A DNA stretch of 15,303 nucleotides from the NCBI GenBank assembly GCA_039931435.1, contig JBDTRY010000075.1:1-15303 (forward strand). The letters are read 5' to 3'. The notes beneath the pieces were generated by a model. The model did not search any database, was not told the DNA's origin, and saw nothing but the letters and a program-made list of their open reading frames with translations. Shown here piece by piece: positions 1 through 7,312 of the stretch. Position numbers and translations under genes: made by a program. Numbering within the stretch: position 1 is the stretch's first letter; the number at the start of each line of letters is the position of its first letter. Origin of the DNA: JBDTRY01 sp039931435 (GTDB taxonomy: Bacteria > Acidobacteriota > Thermoanaerobaculia > Gp7-AA8).

Positions 1-860
1 ATCTGCAGATCGGCCTGAACGGAGTCATCCTCATCTCCCCTGCTCTGAACATGGGCACCCTGCCTTTTGTGGTCACCGGTAACGATCTCGGATACGCAAC
101 GCAGCTTCCGGCCTACGCCTCAGTGGCGTACTACCATCACAAACTGCCCGAGTCGTGGCCGGACAAGGCCACCCTGTTGAAAGAGGTGCAGAACTTCGCC
201 GGTGGCGAGTATCTTCTGGCGCTGTTCAAAGGTGATCGGCTTGAGAAAGCCGAACGGGATCAGATTGCGGAGAAGCTGCATCGATATACGGGACTGTCCA
301 AGGGCTACATCCTGCGAAGCGATCTGCGCATCTACGCCCCGCGTTTTACCAACGAGCTGCTGCGAGACGAAGGCAAATCCATCGGCCTCCTCGACGGTCG
401 TTACAAGCAGGAGGAGACGGACAATCTGGCGGAATCCCCCGACAGCGATCCGTTCGATGTGAAGACAGGTCCAATTTACCTCTCCACGTTTCAGAGCTAC
501 CTGAAAGACGACCTTGGCGTCGACGTGGTCAAGCATTACCTTTCCGGAAATTCCGAGGCGAACGAAAAGTGGAAGCGTCCAGCCAACGGCCGCGGCGCCT
601 TTTCAGGCTACGTCGACGTCACCGGAAATCTATCCCAGGGCACGAAAGATAACGAGGCCCTACGGATCTTTGCCGCATCCGGCTACGAAGACCTGGCCAC
701 GACCTACTTCGCGGTGCGCTACACCCTCGAGCATGCCCGCATCGACCCCAGGCGTCTGACGATCAATGCTTACGAAGGCGGTCACATGATGTACCTGTAC
801 CGTCCGTCGCTGGAGAGTCTTTCCAACGATATCGTTGCCTTCATTCGAGGACAGGGATGA
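1..860 (+). CDS. S10-family serine carboxypeptidase-like protein, C-terminal part (5' end outside window)
   Basis: The reading frame is open from base 3, so the gene starts upstream of the window; the ATG at 51 is internal. About 285 residues are visible, ending in TGA at 858-860. The segment GVILISPALN near the edge matches the strand that follows the catalytic Ser (SYGG) in S10 peptidases, so the Ser itself lies just outside. Two other triad candidates are visible: Asp in SGYEDLATTYF and His in EGGHMMYLY, near the C-terminus, with the order and spacing expected of S10 alpha/beta hydrolases. Family members are exported and remove C-terminal residues from peptides; the signal peptide would be in the missing part. 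No terminator is obvious downstream, and the next gene (an AraC regulator) follows in the same direction after 251 bp. The family call is firm; the substrate is unknown. Confidence 0.88.
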   Translation, partial: LQIGLNGVILISPALNMGTLPFVVTGNDLGYATQLPAYASVAYYHHKLPESWPDKATLLKEVQNFAGGEYLLALFKGDRLEKAERDQIAEKLHRYTGLSKGYILRSDLRIYAPRFTNELLRDEGKSIGLLDGRYKQEETDNLAESPDSDPFDVKTGPIYLSTFQSYLKDDLGVDVVKHYLSGNSEANEKWKRPANGRGAFSGYVDVTGNLSQGTKDNEALRIFAASGYEDLATTYFAVRYTLEHARIDPRRLTINAYEGGHMMYLYRPSLESLSNDIVAFIRGQG

Positions 861-1111
861 GCCCTGCGCCCGTGATTCCATGGCGGCCTTCCGTGGAGTC
901 GAAGATCGCCGTTGCCAGCCTGCCGTCGATCCCGGCGACTGGTGCTACCGGGCCTGCCATGCTCCACCCTCATTTGTCTTTTGTTTGCCACCCCCACCCC
1001 GACGTCCCAGCTCCCTGGAGGCAACCCATGTTGCAGAAACGATCTCTCGACGCACGCAGGAACAGACCCTTTGGTTGACGGTGTTGCCTGTCGAGTTCAA
1101 CATGACCTGCG

Positions 1112-1939
1112 ATGCGCGACTTCGCACCCATTACGCTCGGCACCGCAATTCGCATAGTCGAGACGCCAAGCTTCCGCTTTACGGAAACAGCGCATGCGGG
1201 AACCTCTGTGCTGCCGCCGCATGCGCACGAATTGTCCGCGTTCAGTTTCGTGATCAGTGGAACTCGCAGTCACCTGTTCGGCAGTAAGAGATTCGACTGC
1301 GAAGCGGGGTCGTTGCTCGTTGTCCCGGCGGGCGAAGTGCATAGCTCCAGGTTTTTCTCTCTCAGGGCACGAGGCCTCATGATCGAAGTCTTCAGCAGCG
1401 GAGACAGACTGATGCCCGAAGGTTCCGACTTCAGTCACCCGCGGGTCGCTGCTTCACCGAACAATCCCAGCCGGTTCTCGGAGATCCTTGACGAGATCCA
1501 GGCGCCCGACGACGTTTCGCCGCTGGCTCTGGAGTCGATCGGTCTGGCGTTGCTCGTCTCGGAGCGCCGTCGTGTCCCCCGGGAGCGCCATGCTCCTGTC
1601 TGGTTGCGGATGATTCGCGAATCGATCTGCGAATCGCGGACGCCCGCTCTCAACCTGACCGCCCTCGCCCTTCACGCAGGTGTGCACCCTGCGCACCTGG
1701 CACGCGAATTTCGGCGGTACTTCGGAATGTCCATCGGCCAGTACGTTCGCACTGTGAGACTTGGCCGCGCGCGTCACTTGCTCGACTCCACAGAGATTCC
1801 GATCGCCGATGTGGCAGCGTCCTGCGGCTTTGCCGACCAGAGTCACTTCACCCGGGAGTTCAGAAGAGCAGTTGGAACGACGCCAGCGAGATATCGTCGA
1901 ACACGGGAAAGACTCTGCATCTCGTCTAAAAGGCTGTGA
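1112..1939 (+). CDS. AraC-family transcriptional regulator
   Basis: A 275-residue protein with the usual AraC size and order. Residues about 20-95 form a cupin-like sensing domain (PPHAHELSAFSFVISG, then VVPAGEVHSS). Residues about 175-265 form the double helix-turn-helix DNA-binding domain. The first helix-turn-helix is around LTALALHAGVHPAHLAREF and the second around IPIADVAASCGFADQSHF. The family signature continues with TREFRRAVGTTPARYR at 247-262. An in-frame TGA at 1103-1105 blocks any longer start, so ATG 1112 is the first possible start, although I see no good Shine-Dalgarno sequence before it. The effector is unknown; a His-rich cupin suggests a small-molecule pocket. It reads toward the LACTB-like hydrolase 343 bp downstream, which could be a target, but no binding site is proven. 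Confidence 0.93.
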   Translation: MRDFAPITLGTAIRIVETPSFRFTETAHAGTSVLPPHAHELSAFSFVISGTRSHLFGSKRFDCEAGSLLVVPAGEVHSSRFFSLRARGLMIEVFSSGDRLMPEGSDFSHPRVAASPNNPSRFSEILDEIQAPDDVSPLALESIGLALLVSERRRVPRERHAPVWLRMIRESICESRTPALNLTALALHAGVHPAHLAREFRRYFGMSIGQYVRTVRLGRARHLLDSTEIPIADVAASCGFADQSHFTREFRRAVGTTPARYRRTRERLCISSKRL

Positions 1940-2282
1940 CATCGAAGGGACGTGCGAGATCCACGCAAACCTGAATGCAAGGCTGGAGAGGTCCGGGGGT
2001 TTCCACAGCGGACCTGAAAGTAACCGGACGGCTTCTATCTGGACCTGATCGTCAGATTTTCAGCAGGATTGCTCTTGTGGTTGAGGCTGAACCTTGGTCG
2101 ATTGCCTGGCGCCAGTTCGAAATGCACACAGTCCGCAGGTTCGCAAACCTTCCGGAAGTCTCCACGGTCAGCCTGCGAAATCGTCCGAAAAGCAATTGCA
2201 GTTCCATTTCTGCAACGGGCGTTCAAGACCAGCCGCAGTAAACGGGGTAGCATTCGGGCCGTCGTCGTGCGGGAGGTTTTTC
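1940..2282 (+). other. Intergenic region between araC-type gene and serine hydrolase
   Basis: I see no credible gene in these 343 bp. The hydrolase frame stays open back to a TTG at 2094, but that extension has no family resemblance and would bury the signal peptide. The region holds a perfect 10-bp palindrome CTGGCGCCAG at 2106-2115, which may be chance, and the hydrolase ribosome binding site at its end. It probably carries the hydrolase promoter, but I cannot point to a convincing -35/-10 pair. Confidence 0.5.
2271..2276 (+). promoter_or_regulatory. Ribosome binding site deciding the hydrolase start
   Basis: GGGAGG lies six bases before ATG 2283. It selects this start over the longer in-frame TTG at 2094 and places a signal peptide at the N-terminus. 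Confidence 0.85.
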
Positions 2283-3425
2283 ATGAAAACACGATTCCTG
2301 TTTTTCGTTCCGCCCATGTCGATGATGCTGCTGCTGGCGCCGGCACCAACAGCTTCGGCCCAGCCACCTCCCAGGTCTCCGGCGGTGGAATCGATCGAGA
2401 AAGTGCTGGGCACCTGGATGTCCGGGCAGGGCATTCCCGGACTCTCGATCGCCATCATCCGTGACGGCCAGACCATTCTCGAAAATGGCTATGGGATGGC
2501 CGACCTCGAAAACTTCGTGCCGGCAAAGGCCTCGACCGTCTTTCGAACGGCATCGATGGGAAAACCCATGACAGCGACGGCTGCCATGCATCTCGCCGAA
2601 GCGCGGAAACTCGATCTCGACGCCCCAGTTCAACGCTACTGCCCCGCCTTTCCGGCCAGGAAGTGGCCGCTCACTACCCGCGGTCTGTTGAGGCACGTCA
2701 GCGGAATCCGTCACTACGGCGGCCCGCACGACCAGGAAGAGCAGTTCAGCACGAAGCACTACGCAAGCGTGGTCGATTCGCTCCAACCCTTCAAAGACGA
2801 TCCACTGAAATTCGAACCGGGAACGGAGTATTCGTACAGCACCTACGGCTACGACGTCATTGGATGCGCTATCGAGGGAGCGTCCGGAATGCCTTACCTG
2901 AAAGCCATGCAGGCTCTGATCTTCGACCCCTCTCGAATGCCTCGTACGCGCGACGATGATCCCTCGGTCGTCATCCCCAATCGCGCCGCAGGCTACGTTC
3001 GCGAGAATGGCTCGTTGAGGAATGCCCCTCATGTGGACATGAGCAATCGTCTTCCCGCTGGAGGGTTTCTCACCACGGCCGGAGATCTGGCCAGGTTCGG
3101 AGCTGCCTTCATCGACTGCAAACTGGTTTCATGCGCTACTCGGGATGCGATGCTCGTCGAATATCCTCTGAAGAACGGCGACACGGTGAACTACGGCCTC
3201 GGGTGGGCGCTCGAAGAGGATCTCTCCGGCCGCACGACAGGCCGGGCCTCGCACGGAGGCTCCAGCCCGGGAGCCAGCGGAATCCTTTTCATTGTCCCCA
3301 GGGAACGTCTGTCCATTGCCATCCTCACCAACCTCGAGAGCGCTCCCCAGCGCGACAATACCGTGGCCGAAATCGCCGATATCGTGTTGGGAGCAAGTAA
3401 CGACAAGGTTCAATCGAACAAATGA
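2283..3425 (+). CDS. Exported serine beta-lactamase-fold hydrolase, LACTB-like
   Basis: Starting at ATG 2283, the product is 380 residues. Residues 1-26 form a signal peptide: MKTR, a hydrophobic core, then TASAQ as a likely cleavage site. The rest is a class C beta-lactamase/penicillin-binding-like domain. The SxxK motif is S91-M-G-K94, the nucleophile and general base. The second motif is Y185-S-T, inside YSYSTYGYDVIG. The third (KTG-equivalent) is H324-G-G. The sequence LLRHVSGIRHYGG at 135-147 and the YST variant (instead of YSN) recall LACTB, a peptidase-like branch of this fold, rather than a true antibiotic-hydrolysing enzyme. The likely place is the periplasm and the likely role a peptidase or esterase; the substrate cannot be read from sequence. 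It converges on kinase 1, with 282 bp between their stop codons. Confidence 0.9.
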   Translation: MKTRFLFFVPPMSMMLLLAPAPTASAQPPPRSPAVESIEKVLGTWMSGQGIPGLSIAIIRDGQTILENGYGMADLENFVPAKASTVFRTASMGKPMTATAAMHLAEARKLDLDAPVQRYCPAFPARKWPLTTRGLLRHVSGIRHYGGPHDQEEQFSTKHYASVVDSLQPFKDDPLKFEPGTEYSYSTYGYDVIGCAIEGASGMPYLKAMQALIFDPSRMPRTRDDDPSVVIPNRAAGYVRENGSLRNAPHVDMSNRLPAGGFLTTAGDLARFGAAFIDCKLVSCATRDAMLVEYPLKNGDTVNYGLGWALEEDLSGRTTGRASHGGSSPGASGILFIVPRERLSIAILTNLESAPQRDNTVAEIADIVLGASNDKVQSNK

Positions 3426-3638
3426 CGCTGGCGCATCATTCAGTGGTAGCTCCGGATATGGCGGACGCTGGTGATTTCCTCGAACCACGTCTCGTGTCCG
3501 TTCTGGTTCTTTACACTTCGTGCAGGGAGTGATGCCGAAGCGGAACGGATTGCGAGGAGTTGTCCTCATCTCCGATACGGAGGAACGGTGGTCCTGTCGA
3601 GGATCGAGCAACACTGACGGGCAGGCTTCTCTCTGAGT

Positions 3639-3703
3639 CCGTCGTACGACGGCTGTCCGTTAGACCAGACCGGCAGCGTCTGGAACGAATGCGGCCTTGC
3701 CGC
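3639..3703. terminator. Cluster of three short hairpins between convergent genes (candidate terminator)
   Basis: Three inverted repeats lie just past the kinase 1 stop. A perfect 14-bp palindrome CCGTCGTACGACGG is at 3639-3652. A stem CCAGAC/GTCTGG is at 3665-3670 and 3678-3683. A stem GCGGC/GCCGC with a three-base loop is at 3691-3703, four bases past the kinase stop on the minus strand. None has a strong U-tract, so intrinsic termination is uncertain. The location between convergent genes fits transcript ends. The palindrome could instead be a protein site. Confidence 0.4.
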
Positions 3704-3707
3704 CCCG

Positions 3708-5903
3708 CTACCTCTCTGGATAGAGGCGATTGAAGTCGGGGTCGTCGTGAAGAAAAGCGAGGTCCGGGTCCTGACGGGCCCACTGCGGATCGGTGAATCC
3801 GCCTTCCCATGCTTTTCGCAGGGCACGCATGGCCTCCGGCTTTTTCTTCAGGCCGCTGAACAGGCAGGCCACGTTGTACATGATGATGGCGTCATCAGGC
3901 CGTAAGGTCATGGCCATGTTCGCCTCGCGCATGGCGTCCTCGGGGCGATTGAGCGCCGCGTAGTTTCCTCCCAGAAGCACGCGGGCCCGGGCATCCTCCG
4001 GAACTTTCCTCAAATGCGTTTCAAAAACTTCGATCTCCCGCTGGCGCATGTTTCTCTCGGCGTCCACCTTCCCCATAGCTCCCAGGGCGTTGCGGATCGG
4101 GATGTACGTGTTGTAGTTCTCACCGGCGTGCGAAATTGCTTCTTCGGCGATCTCCACCAGCTCCTGGTGCCGGCCCGCAGAAAAGAGAATGCGGCCGAGC
4201 AGGTAATAGCCGCTCTCGATATCGGGATTGCGATGCAGGGCTCGCCGGGTGTGCGAAAGCGCGTTATCGAATTTTTCCTCACCGTAAGCGACCCAGGCCT
4301 GAGCGATCATTACCTCCGGTGAATCCTGCCCCTTCGCCGCCGCTCGTTCGCCAGCAACCCGGGCTCGATCGATCCATCCTTTGGAGCGCTCGTAGTGGTA
4401 ATAGTACTGGGCACATACCGAGGCAATCCCGCCATGCGCAACGGCGAAATCCGGATCGGCGGAGACGGCGTTCTCGTACATCTGCAGGGCGAACTCCAGA
4501 TCCTGTCGCGACATCCGCCGTGCGTAGTTGCGACCACGAAGATAGAGATCGTAGGCCTGCATGTCTTCGGTGGGACGTGCAGCCAGCTCTTTTTCCTCCT
4601 GCGGAGAGAGGGTGATTCGCAAGGCCTCGGCGATCTTCCGTGCGATCTCGTCCTGAACTTCGAAGATGTCTTCCATCTGCCGATCGTACCGTTCTGACCA
4701 GAGCGGGAAGTCGGTGCTGGTGTCGATCAACTGTGCATTGATGCGCAGGCGGTTGCCGGCACGCCGTAGACTGCCGGTGAGAACGCACGATGCGCTCAAC
4801 TGCTGACCGATCTGCCCCGGTGTGACTGTCCTGTCGCGATAGGTGAGCACCGTGGCCCGCGAGAAGACTCGCAGCCCCCGGATCTTGGAGAGTTCGGTGA
4901 TGATGTCTTCGGTGATCCCGTCACGGAAGTACTCGTCTTCCTTCACTCCGCTGAGATTTTCGAAATAGAGCACGGCGATGGACTGGCTCCGCACCGGCGT
5001 CGTTCCCGTCCGGGAACTGCCGGAGTCGGCAATCTGGCGGCCTCCTGAATCGAGATCGCGCCTCAAACGCAGCAGATCCGTTTTCAGATCGGTGGCGCTC
5101 TGGTAGCGCATGCCACGATCCTTCTCCAGAGCCTTACTGACGATTCGATTCAGTTCGGGAGGAAGGGAAGCGTTGTGCTGACTCAAGGCCATGGGTTCGC
5201 GGTTGAGGATGGCCTCGAAGACAACCGCCGACGTCTCACCTGGAAACGGCAGGGACCCGGTGGCCATCTGATAGAGAACGGTGCCCAGCGAAAAAATATC
5301 CGTCCGCGAATCCGTCGTCTGTCCGCGAGCCTGTTCGGGCGACATGTAGGAAATGGTTCCGACCGTTGAGCCGGCCGCGGTCAGTTCCTCTCCCCTGACG
5401 GCTGTCATGACCAGCGACCCTTCGCCGCTGGCGCGGTTGATCTTTGCCAGGCCGAAATCCAGGATCTTGGCCTGGCCGCGCGATGTCAGGAAGATGTTGG
5501 CGGGTTTGAGGTCGCGATGAACGATCCCTCGCGAGTGCGCGGACTCGAGTGCATCGGTGATCTGACCGGCGGTTTCGATGAGCGCACCGAGATCCATTGG
5601 TCCTCGGCGGATTTCATCAGCCAGCGTCGTGCCCTCGAGCAGTTCCATGACGATGAAGTGTTCGTTGTCATGTTCCTCGATCGTGTGGATCGTGCAGATG
5701 TTGGGGTGATTCAGTGCCGAAGCGGCCCGGGCCTCACGCTGAAAGCGCTGCAGTGAGGCCTCGTCGCGGGCCAGTTCCGGAGGAAGAAACTTCAGCGCAA
5801 CCCGCCGTCCCAGGTTCGTGTCCTCGGCTTCGTAGACCACCCCCATGCCGCCGGTGCCGAGCTTCGAGGTAATTTTGTAATGCGCCACAGTGCGGTCGAT
5901 CAT
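3708..5903 (-). CDS. Ser/Thr protein kinase with TolB/FlgO-like domain and TPR repeats (kinase 1)
   Basis: A 731-residue protein. Residues about 8-280 form a complete Hanks-type kinase: Gly-rich loop LGTGGMGVVY (15-24), ATP-binding K38, helix-C E57, catalytic HRDLKPAN (129-136), metal-binding DFG (149-151) and activation-loop end SYMSPEQ (185-191). All key residues are present, so it should be active. Residues about 307-432 match the TolB N-terminal/FlgO-like domain often attached to bacterial kinases and cyclases (SIAVLYFENLSG through LWSERYDRQMEDIFEVQDEIA). Residues about 450-700 are TPR-like helical repeats for protein binding. No transmembrane helix separates kinase and TolB-like parts, unlike PknB, so it is probably cytoplasmic. 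AAAGGG at 5909-5914 sits five bases before the ATG. It is divergent from the PEGA gene and paralogous along its whole length to kinase 2. The partner or substrate is unknown. Confidence 0.95.
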   Translation of the reverse strand: MIDRTVAHYKITSKLGTGGMGVVYEAEDTNLGRRVALKFLPPELARDEASLQRFQREARAASALNHPNICTIHTIEEHDNEHFIVMELLEGTTLADEIRRGPMDLGALIETAGQITDALESAHSRGIVHRDLKPANIFLTSRGQAKILDFGLAKINRASGEGSLVMTAVRGEELTAAGSTVGTISYMSPEQARGQTTDSRTDIFSLGTVLYQMATGSLPFPGETSAVVFEAILNREPMALSQHNASLPPELNRIVSKALEKDRGMRYQSATDLKTDLLRLRRDLDSGGRQIADSGSSRTGTTPVRSQSIAVLYFENLSGVKEDEYFRDGITEDIITELSKIRGLRVFSRATVLTYRDRTVTPGQIGQQLSASCVLTGSLRRAGNRLRINAQLIDTSTDFPLWSERYDRQMEDIFEVQDEIARKIAEALRITLSPQEEKELAARPTEDMQAYDLYLRGRNYARRMSRQDLEFALQMYENAVSADPDFAVAHGGIASVCAQYYYHYERSKGWIDRARVAGERAAAKGQDSPEVMIAQAWVAYGEEKFDNALSHTRRALHRNPDIESGYYLLGRILFSAGRHQELVEIAEEAISHAGENYNTYIPIRNALGAMGKVDAERNMRQREIEVFETHLRKVPEDARARVLLGGNYAALNRPEDAMREANMAMTLRPDDAIIMYNVACLFSGLKKKPEAMRALRKAWEGGFTDPQWARQDPDLAFLHDDPDFNRLYPER

Positions 5904-6059
5904 CGATACCCTTTACGTATCCTGCTTCTGTCGCTGCTGCTGTCTGGATGCCGCGTAGCTGCGAAACGCAAGGCTTAGATCCTACCACCGGCTCCGGGGA
6001 GACGCGGATATGCGGAAGATGTCCGCTCACAGAACTCGATCCTTGACTTCTTCACTACA
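5904..6059. promoter_or_regulatory. Divergent intergenic region between kinase 1 and the PEGA gene
   Basis: These 156 bp (up to 213 if the later PEGA start is used) must hold promoters for both genes. A kinase 1 Shine-Dalgarno (AAAGGG, minus strand) is at 5909-5914. On the plus strand, TTGACT at 6043-6048 resembles a -35 box, but no good -10 follows at the right distance. A small hairpin GCGGA/TCCGC at 6012-6016 and 6022-6026 could be an operator. No site is firmly assigned. Confidence 0.4.
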
Positions 6060-7247
6060 GTGCCTTTCAAAGATCGTGAAATGGGTTGGCATGAATCTCC
6101 GATTACCCTCACTCCGATGCCCGCTGCTCCCCGAGGTGATGACATCTGCCAGACGTCTGGCGGAAGAGTACGGGGTCGTCGAATTTGCATTTGTTTTCTT
6201 TTTTCCCTCACCGTGGTTTCGTCACTGTTCGCGCAAGTGAAGGCCGTTACCGGCAAGCTCCAGCTTGATAGCAAGCCGGGACTGGAGGTCCATCTGGACG
6301 GCCGGCTCGTAGGCGTGACCACCGCAAAGGATCGTGGATTGCGAATCGAGGCCGTCGACGCCGGCGAACACATGATCCGTGTCTCATCTCCGGGGCATCT
6401 AACGACTGCCATGAAGGTGGTCGTTCAACCCGGAACGACAACGGAAGTGAACGCCGGTCAACTCCCGGGGGGCGATCAGATGTCGGCCGACTCGACAGAA
6501 GAACCGGTCGAAATGACCGTGCAATCGCCCCCGATGATTGCGGACGACGCCGGGACTGCCGGAGACGGAAATTTCGAAGTGAATCTCGTGCTCGATGGTG
6601 ATCTGGCCCGAAGGAACCAGAGTGGCGAGGTTCCGCTGCTGGACGTGAATTACGGCTATCACGAAAACCTTCAGTTCAAATTCGAGCTTCCGTACGTGAT
6701 CTCGCATGTCACGGCAACAGATGGCGGCGGAGGAAGCCAGAGATCAGATCTGCACGGCGTCGGCAATTCGAACTTCGGCGTGAAGTATCGTTTTTACAAC
6801 AACGAAGCGACACATCTGGCCCTGGGCATCTACCCGCAGGTTGATTTTCATACGCCGGGTGCGCCCACTGAGGCCGATGGAGGCGGCGCCTCAGGCGCCA
6901 CGACGTGGAGTCTCCCCGTTCTGCTCACCAAAGAGTTCGAACGCATGGCCATTGCCGGGAACCTCGGATTTGATGTCACCACCGAACACCCTCATGCCGG
7001 TATTTTCGGCGTGTTTGGCGCTGGGACCCGCCTCACGCGCAAGCTGGCGCTCCTCGGCGAAATCGCCGGCTTCGACATCAATCAATCCGACGCCAGGCGG
7101 ATCGTGCTGAATGTTGGGTTCCGTCGAAAACTCACCGATACGCAGACCATCGGAGCTGCCGTCGGTCATGACCTCCGGGCGGGAGCGGACGGAAAAGAGC
7201 ACACCTACATCACGGTGGCCTATCAGAGATCGATCGAAAAGAAGTAA
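6060..7247 (+). CDS. Exported PEGA-domain protein with beta-barrel-like C-terminal domain
   Basis: The start is uncertain: GTG 6060 (395 aa), ATG 6081 or ATG 6117 (376 aa); none has a clear ribosome binding site. Numbered from 6060, residues 40-59 are a signal peptide (RR, then ICICFLFSLTVVSSLFAQ). Residues about 62-132 are a PEGA domain: GKLQLDSKPGLEVHLDGRLVG, then VDAGEHMIRVSSPGH, a small beta fold usually in envelope proteins. Residues about 170-390 are beta-rich with alternating polar/apolar strands (PLLDVNYGYHENLQFKFELPYV, NFGVKYRFYNN, LALGIYPQVDFHTPG, ITVAYQ). They resemble outer-membrane putative transporters of the phenol-degradation MetA type. It therefore probably sits in the periplasm or outer membrane. 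It is divergent from kinase 1 and convergent with kinase 2. Neither cargo nor function can be stated. Confidence 0.8.
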   Translation: MPFKDREMGWHESPITLTPMPAAPRGDDICQTSGGRVRGRRICICFLFSLTVVSSLFAQVKAVTGKLQLDSKPGLEVHLDGRLVGVTTAKDRGLRIEAVDAGEHMIRVSSPGHLTTAMKVVVQPGTTTEVNAGQLPGGDQMSADSTEEPVEMTVQSPPMIADDAGTAGDGNFEVNLVLDGDLARRNQSGEVPLLDVNYGYHENLQFKFELPYVISHVTATDGGGGSQRSDLHGVGNSNFGVKYRFYNNEATHLALGIYPQVDFHTPGAPTEADGGGASGATTWSLPVLLTKEFERMAIAGNLGFDVTTEHPHAGIFGVFGAGTRLTRKLALLGEIAGFDINQSDARRIVLNVGFRRKLTDTQTIGAAVGHDLRAGADGKEHTYITVAYQRSIEKK

Positions 7248-7293
7248 ATCCCGCTACGAAGTCCGAGGCGGATCGAGGTTCCTCATCTCGCTA

Positions 7294-7308
7294 CGCCGGC
7301 TGCCGGCG
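7294..7308. terminator. GC hairpin between PEGA gene and kinase 2 (candidate terminator)
   Basis: CGCCGG and CCGGCG flank a CTG loop (an extended 7-1-7 palindrome) in the 65-bp gap between the two convergent stop codons, four bases past the kinase 2 stop. There is no U-tract, so its role as terminator is a positional inference. Kinase 1 has a hairpin in the equivalent place (3691-3703). Confidence 0.4.
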
Positions 7309-7312
7309 ATCG

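Noticed and set aside
835..1287. 150-residue open frame bridging the S10 gene and the AraC gene
   Set aside because: It overlaps both real genes out of frame and is rich in Cys, Arg and Pro, with no domain or ribosome site.
2094..2282. N-terminal extension of the serine hydrolase from TTG 2094
   Set aside because: It would put 63 unrelated residues before a good signal peptide; ATG 2283 has a strong Shine-Dalgarno.
2223..3032. 269-residue minus-strand open frame opposite the LACTB-like gene
   Set aside because: It lies antisense over a real gene with motifs, and has no recognisable domain or ribosome site of its own.
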